A stretch of DNA of 33,883 nt from Limnohabitans sp. Rim8 (GTDB taxonomy: Bacteria > Pseudomonadota > Gammaproteobacteria > Burkholderiales > Burkholderiaceae_C). The notes beneath the pieces are model-generated. The model saw only the letters and a program-made list of their open reading frames with translations. It had not been told where the DNA came from and did no database searches. The translations under genes were made by a program, and so were the position numbers. Of the stretch, positions 29,419 through 33,883 are shown piece after piece (position 1 is the first letter of the stretch; each line of letters opens with the position of its first letter). The DNA is taken from assembly GCF_945869175.1 (NCBI RefSeq), contig NZ_CAMBNZ010000021.1:1-33883 (forward strand), given 5' to 3'.

Positions 29419-30207
29419 ATGTCTGACACCCCTTCGCAGCCCGACGACGAACTCAAAGGTTCAGAACAACCTTTTGTGGCGCACCTGATCGAGTTGCGCG
29501 ACCGCTTGATGTGGGCCGTAGCCGCCGTGGCCGTGGCCGCTGCGGTTCTGGCCATCTTTCCGGGCCCGGGTAATTTGTACGATATTTTGGCGGCGCCTTT
29601 GGTAGTGCATTTGCCCAAAGGTGCCACCTTGATCGCCACGTCGGTGATCTCGCCGTTCATGGTGCCGCTCAAGATTTTGCTGATGAGCGCCTTCCTCATC
29701 GCATTGCCGGTGGTCTTGTACCAAGTTTGGGGCTTCATTGCCCCTGGCCTTTACAGCCATGAGAAAAAGTTGGTCATGCCTTTGGTGGTGTCCAGCACCT
29801 TGTTGTTTTTCATTGGGGTGGCGTTTTGCTATTTCTTTGTGTTTGGCCAAGTGTTCAGCTTCATTCAGAGCTTTGCACCTAAAAGCATCACCGCAGCGCC
29901 TGACATCGAGGCTTATTTGAGCTTTGTGTTGTCCATGTTCCTGGCCTTTGGACTGGCCTTTGAAGTGCCTGTGGCCGTGGTGGTTTTGGCCCGCATGGGC
30001 GTGGTCACCGTGCAAAAGCTCAAAGATTTTCGGGGCTATTTTGTAGTGCTGGCTTTTGTGATCGCCGCTGTGGTCACGCCGCCCGATGTGGTGTCGCAAC
30101 TGGCGCTGGCCATTCCCATGTGCCTGCTCTATGAATTGGGCATCTGGGCTGCGCAAATTTTCATCAAACACACACAGGCGCCTGAAGAATCCGACACGCC
30201 GGCCTGA
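29419..30207 (+). CDS. tatC: Tat translocase subunit TatC
   Basis: Encodes 262 aa with six transmembrane helices. The N-terminal PFVAHLIELRDRLMWAV is the conserved cytoplasmic TatC motif contacting signal peptides. LYQVWGFIAPGLYSHEKKLV and the middle FGLAFEVPVAVVVLARMGVV are also diagnostic, as is a Pro-rich AAVVTPPDVVSQLALAIPMCLLYE near the C-terminus. It ends the tat operon, converging on the protease gene. PetA at the end of this window is a well-known kind of Tat substrate. Confidence 0.96.
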   Translation: MSDTPSQPDDELKGSEQPFVAHLIELRDRLMWAVAAVAVAAAVLAIFPGPGNLYDILAAPLVVHLPKGATLIATSVISPFMVPLKILLMSAFLIALPVVLYQVWGFIAPGLYSHEKKLVMPLVVSSTLLFFIGVAFCYFFVFGQVFSFIQSFAPKSITAAPDIEAYLSFVLSMFLAFGLAFEVPVAVVVLARMGVVTVQKLKDFRGYFVVLAFVIAAVVTPPDVVSQLALAIPMCLLYELGIWAAQIFIKHTQAPEESDTPA

Positions 30208-30229
30208 CCCGTTGTTGTGTAGGGAAACT

Positions 30230-30245
30230 CAGGAGCTGGGTCCTG
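30230..30245. terminator. Short hairpin between convergent tatC and protease genes
   Basis: CAGGA-GCTGGG-TCCTG forms a 5-bp stem in the 45-bp gap between two convergent genes. It has no clear T tract on either side, so a terminator role is only suggested by position. Confidence 0.25.
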
Positions 30246-30252
30246 GCGTGAA

Positions 30253-31410
30253 TTATCGGCGCTGTTTGCTGGCTGCAGGGCGCTCAGCGGGTGTCAAGCG
30301 GAGGTTGACTTCGCCTTGGCGACGCCAAATGTTCACCTCAGCGGGTGCGCCAGGCTTCAAACTGGCCACCTGTGTCAACAATTCGGCCACATTGCGCACC
30401 GGTTGCCCCGCCACCTTGACGATCACATCGCCTGGGCGAATCCCCGCACTGGCCGCAGGGCCGTTTTTCAGCACGCCAGTGATGACCACGCCCGTTGGCA
30501 TGCCCTGGCCTGCTGCGGGCAACTGGAAGGTTTGTGCCAGCTCCGCTGACAGGTCTTGAGGCTCCACCCCAATCCAGCCCCGAATCACTTTGCCCTTTTG
30601 CAGCAAGTCTTGCATGACCTGTTGCGCCGTAGAGATCGGAATGGCAAAACCAATGCCCATGTTGCCGCCCGAGCGGGAGTAGATGGCCGTGTTGATGCCC
30701 ATCAAATGTCCGTTCACGTCGATCAGCGCCCCCCCTGAGTTCCCCGGATTGATGGCTGCATCGGTCTGGATGAAGTTTTCAAACGTGTTGATACCCAACT
30801 GACTTCGCCCCAGGGCGCTCACGATGCCCGAGGTCACGGTTTGGCCCACGCCGAAAGGGTTGCCAATCGCCAACACAACGTCGCCTACCTGCAAATTTTG
30901 GATTTGCCCCAAAACAATCACGGGCAGTTTGTCGAGCGTGATTTTCAACAAGGCCAAGTCGGTTTCAGGGTCGGTGCCGATGACTTTGGCTGTGGCTTTG
31001 CGCCCATCGGCCAGCACCACTTCGATGTCGTCCGCGTCTTCGATGACGTGGTTGTTGGTCAAGATGTGCCCTTCCGGGCTCACAATGACGCCGCTGCCCA
31101 AACCTGCCGGATTTTGTTCCTCTTGGTCGCCATGGAAGAATCGGAACCAGGGGTCTTGGCTTTGGGGACGCCGGTTCTTGGATTGGCTGGTGTTGATGCT
31201 GACCACTGCAGGTGATGCTTGGCGAGCCGGTGCACTCAGACTGCCTGCCGGTCGATTCAGGGCCGAACCCACGGGCGCTTGCAGCAAAGTCATACCGTCG
31301 GCCGAGCGCTTGGCACTTCGCAGCCATTCGGGCTGCAAAGTGGCCACCACAAACCAGATGGCCAGCAAGACGGTGACCCATTGAGAAAATAAAAGCCAAT
31401 ATCGTTTCAT
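30253..31410 (-). CDS. Membrane-anchored HtrA/DegS-like serine protease
   Basis: Encodes 385 aa. An N-terminal hydrophobic helix (~residues 4-25) likely anchors it in the inner membrane facing the periplasm. The trypsin-like catalytic triad is His121 (LTNNHVIEDADD), Asp151 (DPETDLALLKI) and Ser225 (INPGNSGGALID). One PDZ domain follows (~residues 275-370; GIRPGDVIVKVAGQPV). One PDZ plus an anchor resembles DegS, which starts envelope-stress signalling, more than two-PDZ DegP. However, no sigmaE/RseA genes are nearby, so the role is inferred. The frame is open upstream over the Nif3 gene, but the Met at 31410 begins the anchor helix. Confidence 0.9.
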   Translation of the reverse strand: MKRYWLLFSQWVTVLLAIWFVVATLQPEWLRSAKRSADGMTLLQAPVGSALNRPAGSLSAPARQASPAVVSINTSQSKNRRPQSQDPWFRFFHGDQEEQNPAGLGSGVIVSPEGHILTNNHVIEDADDIEVVLADGRKATAKVIGTDPETDLALLKITLDKLPVIVLGQIQNLQVGDVVLAIGNPFGVGQTVTSGIVSALGRSQLGINTFENFIQTDAAINPGNSGGALIDVNGHLMGINTAIYSRSGGNMGIGFAIPISTAQQVMQDLLQKGKVIRGWIGVEPQDLSAELAQTFQLPAAGQGMPTGVVITGVLKNGPAASAGIRPGDVIVKVAGQPVRNVAELLTQVASLKPGAPAEVNIWRRQGEVNLRLTPAERPAASKQRR

Positions 31411-31494
31411 GTCTTGGATTGTGCTTGATTCGGGTCCGTCCGTGATGGAACGGCCTGCGCCACAATAGGGATTCAAGACAGAAAGCCACTGCCA
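31411..31494. promoter_or_regulatory. Divergent promoter region between the protease and Nif3-like genes
   Basis: The 84-bp gap serves two divergent genes. On the + strand CACAAT (31461-31466) may be the -10 for the Nif3-like gene, about 28 bp before its start. On the - strand CACAAT (complement of 31420-31425) lies ~9 bp before the protease start. No good -35 boxes are seen. Confidence 0.35.
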
Positions 31495-32247
31495 ATGACC
31501 CACGCCAAAATTTTGGGCCAAGCCTTTGATGCTTTGCTCGAGCCAGAAAAGTTCCGCGATTACGGCCCCAACGGCTTGCAGGTCGAAGGCGACCGAGACA
31601 TCCAATTGTTGGTCAGCGGCGTGACCGCCAGCCGGGCCTTGATCGAAGCGTCCATTGCAGCACAAGCGGATGCCATTGTGGTGCACCATGGCCTGTTTTG
31701 GCGCGGCCAGGATGGGCGCGTCACAGGCTGGATGCGCGAGCGGCTGCGCTTGTTGCTGACCCATGGCATCCACCTGTTTGCTTACCATCTGCCTTTGGAC
31801 GCCCATCCTGAATGGGGCAACAACGCCCAACTGGCGCGCGTGCTGGGTCTGCAAGCCGACGGTCGTTTTGGTGAGCAAAATCTGGGTTTTGTGGGGTCCT
31901 GCGCGCAAACCTGGTCTGGCCCGCAGGCGCTGGCAGACCATGTCGCTAGGCAGCTGGGCCGGGCCGTGACCTGTGTGGGTGGCGGTGATCGACCTGTGCG
32001 GCGCGTGGCGTGGTGCACGGGTGGCGCGCAGGGTTATTTTGAGGCGGCGATTGCCCAAGGTGTTGATGCGTTCATCACAGGAGAAATATCCGAGCCCCAA
32101 GCGCATTTAGCCCAAGAAACCGGAGTGGCATTTTTGGCTTGTGGTCACCATGCCACCGAGCGTTACGGCGCCCCGGCTTTGGCTGCGCATGTGGCGCAAA
32201 ATCTGGGCCTTGAGCACCGTTTCATCGAGATCGACAACCCGGCCTGA
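31495..32247 (+). CDS. Nif3-like dinuclear metal-centre protein (YbgI family)
   Basis: Encodes 250 aa. The metal-binding His motifs of the Nif3/YbgI family are present: AIVVHHGLFWRG (~residues 61-72), FAYHLPLDAHPEWGNNAQLA and, at the C-terminus, CGHHATERYGAPAL. Members form hexamers with a dinuclear site and are often mislabelled GTP cyclohydrolase type 2; the true reaction is unsettled. RFGEQNLGFVGSC is another family block. In Burkholderiales this gene commonly sits near tat and pet genes, as here. Confidence 0.9.
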   Translation: MTHAKILGQAFDALLEPEKFRDYGPNGLQVEGDRDIQLLVSGVTASRALIEASIAAQADAIVVHHGLFWRGQDGRVTGWMRERLRLLLTHGIHLFAYHLPLDAHPEWGNNAQLARVLGLQADGRFGEQNLGFVGSCAQTWSGPQALADHVARQLGRAVTCVGGGDRPVRRVAWCTGGAQGYFEAAIAQGVDAFITGEISEPQAHLAQETGVAFLACGHHATERYGAPALAAHVAQNLGLEHRFIEIDNPA

Positions 32248-32269
32248 ACCTCTTTTGAAACCCCTGTGA

Positions 32270-33346
32270 ATGACTTCCAACGCTGCATTGCCCATCCCCC
32301 TCATGTCCCGTTCCATCGCCATCACGCCGGGCGATCCTTGCGGTATCGGGCCTGAAATCGTGGCCCGCGCTTGGTGCCAAGCCCCCGAGCTCACACAAGG
32401 CTGTTTTGTCGCTGGCGATGTAGGTCTGATGCGACGGGCGATGGTGCTGTTGCACTCTGTGCCTGTTTACCCCGTGTGTGAAATTGAGACCCCTGCAGAC
32501 GCTTTGCAAGTGCCGCCGCGATGCTTGCCTGTGCTCCAGGTCGTGCCTGTTGCCCCTGTTCTGCCTTGGGGGCAAGTCGATGCGCTTGCTGGGCAATTGG
32601 CGGGAGAGGCCGTGTTGTGGGCCACCCGTGCTGCTTTGCGTGGCGATGTGGCGGCAGTGGTCACTGCGCCCTTGCACAAAGAGGCTTTGCATGCCGCAGG
32701 CACGCCCTACAACCAATACCCTGGCCACACTGAATTGCTGCAAGCCGAGTCGGCGAGGTACATGGGCGTACCCACTGAGCAAATGCCTGTGCGCATGATG
32801 CTGGCCAATGACGAGTTGCGCACCGTGCTGGTGAGCATCCATGTGTCTTTGCGTCAAGCGCTAGAGGCCATCACACTGGAGCGCGTTTTGCAAACCCTGC
32901 GCATCACCGACGCTGCCTTGAGGCCATTGCTTGGGCGCAGACCACGCATGGCCTTGGCAGGAGTGAACCCGCATGCGGGAGAGGGTGGCATGTTTGGCCG
33001 CGAAGAAATCGACATCTTGCAGCCCTGTGTGGCCTTGGCTTTGCAAGAAGGTTTGGATGTACATGGCCCTTATGCCCCTGACACGGTGTTCATGCGTGCG
33101 CGACAACAAGCCGATGGCCGCCGAGAGTTTGATGTGGTGATCGCCATGTACCACGACCAAGGGCTGATCCCGGTCAAATACCTGGGCGTGGAGCAAGGGG
33201 TCAATGTGACGCTGGGGCTGCCGTTGATCCGAACCAGTCCTGACCATGGCACTGCCATGGACATTGCGGGTCAAGGCGTGGCCAATGCCAGCAGCCTGAT
33301 CCAGGCCATTCGCATGGCCCGTCAAATGGTCAGTGGCACCCATTGA
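32270..33346 (+). CDS. pdxA: 4-hydroxythreonine-4-phosphate dehydrogenase
   Basis: Encodes 358 aa from the ATG at 32270; an in-frame ATG at 32303 (347 aa) would also suit the family N-terminus, and neither has a clear ribosome site. PdxA is an NAD-dependent enzyme of pyridoxal-phosphate synthesis. The SIAITPGDPCGIGPEIVAR block is the family start, with Cys where Ala is usual. The metal-binding His residues are in NQYPGHTELL, VSIHVSLRQAL and AMYHDQGLIPVKYLG. ALAGVNPHAGEGGMFGREE and LGLPLIRTSPDHGTAMDIAG complete the signature. Its 3' end lies 40 bp from the stop of the broken mscL. Confidence 0.94.
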   Translation: MTSNAALPIPLMSRSIAITPGDPCGIGPEIVARAWCQAPELTQGCFVAGDVGLMRRAMVLLHSVPVYPVCEIETPADALQVPPRCLPVLQVVPVAPVLPWGQVDALAGQLAGEAVLWATRAALRGDVAAVVTAPLHKEALHAAGTPYNQYPGHTELLQAESARYMGVPTEQMPVRMMLANDELRTVLVSIHVSLRQALEAITLERVLQTLRITDAALRPLLGRRPRMALAGVNPHAGEGGMFGREEIDILQPCVALALQEGLDVHGPYAPDTVFMRARQQADGRREFDVVIAMYHDQGLIPVKYLGVEQGVNVTLGLPLIRTSPDHGTAMDIAGQGVANASSLIQAIRMARQMVSGTH

Positions 33347-33386
33347 CCTGGCCATGCCTTAGCCCTTCATTTTGGCCAGCCAAAGC

Positions 33387-33563
33387 TCAGTAATAGTTGG
33401 AAAAATCCAAGCCACCAAAAGCACGGCTGACCAAGGGCATCACCAAGTCGCCCACCACCGAGTCGACGATCTTGCCGAAAGCGCCGCCAATGATCACACC
33501 CACAGCCAGGTCGATGACATGGCCTTTTACTGCAAAAGATTTGAATTCCTCCAAAAAAGACAT
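33387..33563 (-). pseudogene. mscL: Truncated large-conductance mechanosensitive channel
   Basis: Only 58 codons remain of a channel that is normally ~135-145 aa. [20 protein letters not shown] and [20 protein letters not shown], then [18 protein letters not shown], are a clean MscL N-terminus and TM1. A TGA then interrupts the frame. The next codons read ALAGQNEGL, which resembles the normal continuation, before the pdxA end is reached. TM2 and the C-terminal bundle are absent, so no functional channel is expected. An upstream GGAG ribosome site is kept. A sequencing error could explain the stop, but not the missing second half. Confidence 0.82.
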
Positions 33564-33701
33564 ATCAGGCACTCCAAAATAAAAATAACATGGGCGATTC
33601 TGAATCAACACAGCCCAGTCAAGGGTCTTGTCAGTTATTTGTCTGCTTCTCTCCGTTAGAATCCCGGGTTGACCCTGATAACGACTCGCTAGAGGATTCC
33701 C

Positions 33702-33883
33702 ATGAGTGACACCCCAGTCGACAGCAGCAAACGGACCTGGCTGATTGCCTCCGGTTGCGCAGGTGCCGTAGGCGCTGGCTTTGTGGCCACCCCCTTCGTC
33801 AGCAGCTTCCAACCCTCCGAACGAGCCAAGGCGGCTGGCGCGGCAGTAGAAGTGGATATTTCCGCTTTGAACCCGGGCGAAAA
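33702..33883 (+). CDS. petA: Ubiquinol-cytochrome c reductase iron-sulfur (Rieske) subunit, N-terminal part
   Basis: The gene runs off the window; 60 codons are visible. The N-terminus [20 protein letters not shown] continues into a hydrophobic helix ending [20 protein letters not shown], followed by [12 protein letters not shown]. This is the Tat-type signal anchor and linker of proteobacterial PetA. The Tat motif here appears as S-K-R rather than a full twin-Arg. AGAGGA (33691-33696) is a good ribosome site, and TAGAAT (33657-33662) may be a -10 box. The Rieske cluster domain lies outside the window. The call rests on the N-terminus and on the expected neighbourhood. Confidence 0.87.
   Translation, partial: MSDTPVDSSKRTWLIASGCAGAVGAGFVATPFVSSFQPSERAKAAGAAVEVDISALNPGE

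Noticed and set aside
31411-32106. Upstream extension of the protease frame on the - strand
   Set aside because: It lies entirely opposite the Nif3-like gene and lacks homology. The Met at 31410 starts the expected membrane anchor.

Overview
The window is a stretch of chromosome from a betaproteobacterium, most likely order Burkholderiales, family Comamonadaceae (Limnohabitans/Rhodoferax-like). This is inferred from protein style, moderately high GC, the short HisG, separate hisI and hisE genes, and a gene order typical of that group (aroB-dgt, gltBD, mla genes, ibaG-murA-his, tatABC, protease, petA). No 16S or other phylogenetic marker is present, so the placement is an inference. Nearly all genes are on the + strand. 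Only the HtrA-like protease and an mscL remnant are on the - strand.

Layout. 1-1491: the end of aroB and a dGTPase-like gene. 1547-4205: an MFS transporter, a DUF1415 protein and a methyltransferase, joined by ATGA stop/start overlaps. 4215-5029: a REP-associated tyrosine transposase (RAYT) bracketed by two near-palindromic repeats in inverted orientation. 5034-11333: a good sigma70 promoter followed by gltB and gltD (glutamate synthase). 11410-15267: an intrinsic terminator-like hairpin directly in front of mlaF, then mlaF-E-D-A-C-B (retrograde phospholipid transport for outer-membrane asymmetry). 15352-17039: a two-gene ABC-2 exporter. 17045-18592: a BolA-family gene and murA. 18589-27791: the histidine genes hisG-D-C-B-H-A, a hexose-6-phosphate mutarotase, hisF, an accessory block, then hisI-E. 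27795-30207: a small DUF4870 membrane protein, a HIT hydrolase and the Tat translocase tatA-B-C. 30253-33346: a membrane-anchored HtrA-like protease, divergent from a Nif3-like protein, then pdxA. 33387-33883: a truncated mscL and the start of petA (Rieske protein).

How it works together. The core is housekeeping: nitrogen assimilation (gltBD), envelope maintenance (mla, murA, ibaG), histidine biosynthesis, Tat export and a respiratory Tat substrate (PetA). Many junctions are 4-bp stop/start overlaps, which implies long co-transcribed, translationally coupled units.

The accessory material sits at a few junctions. The RAYT unit abuts the gltB promoter. A block of about 1.5 kb splits hisF from hisI and carries a VOC/Fos C-terminal remnant, a DUF1272 zinc-ribbon protein, a GNAT acetyltransferase and a toxin-antitoxin locus whose toxin has lost its central part. 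At pdxA/mscL the channel gene is cut after its first transmembrane helix. I found no CRISPR array, rRNA, tRNA, prophage or recognisably new multi-gene system. The most unusual local feature is the toxin-antitoxin remnant, with its near-consensus promoter and operator-like palindrome. No gene-free stretch exceeds 300 bases; the longest, 25393-25663, holds the VOC remnant.
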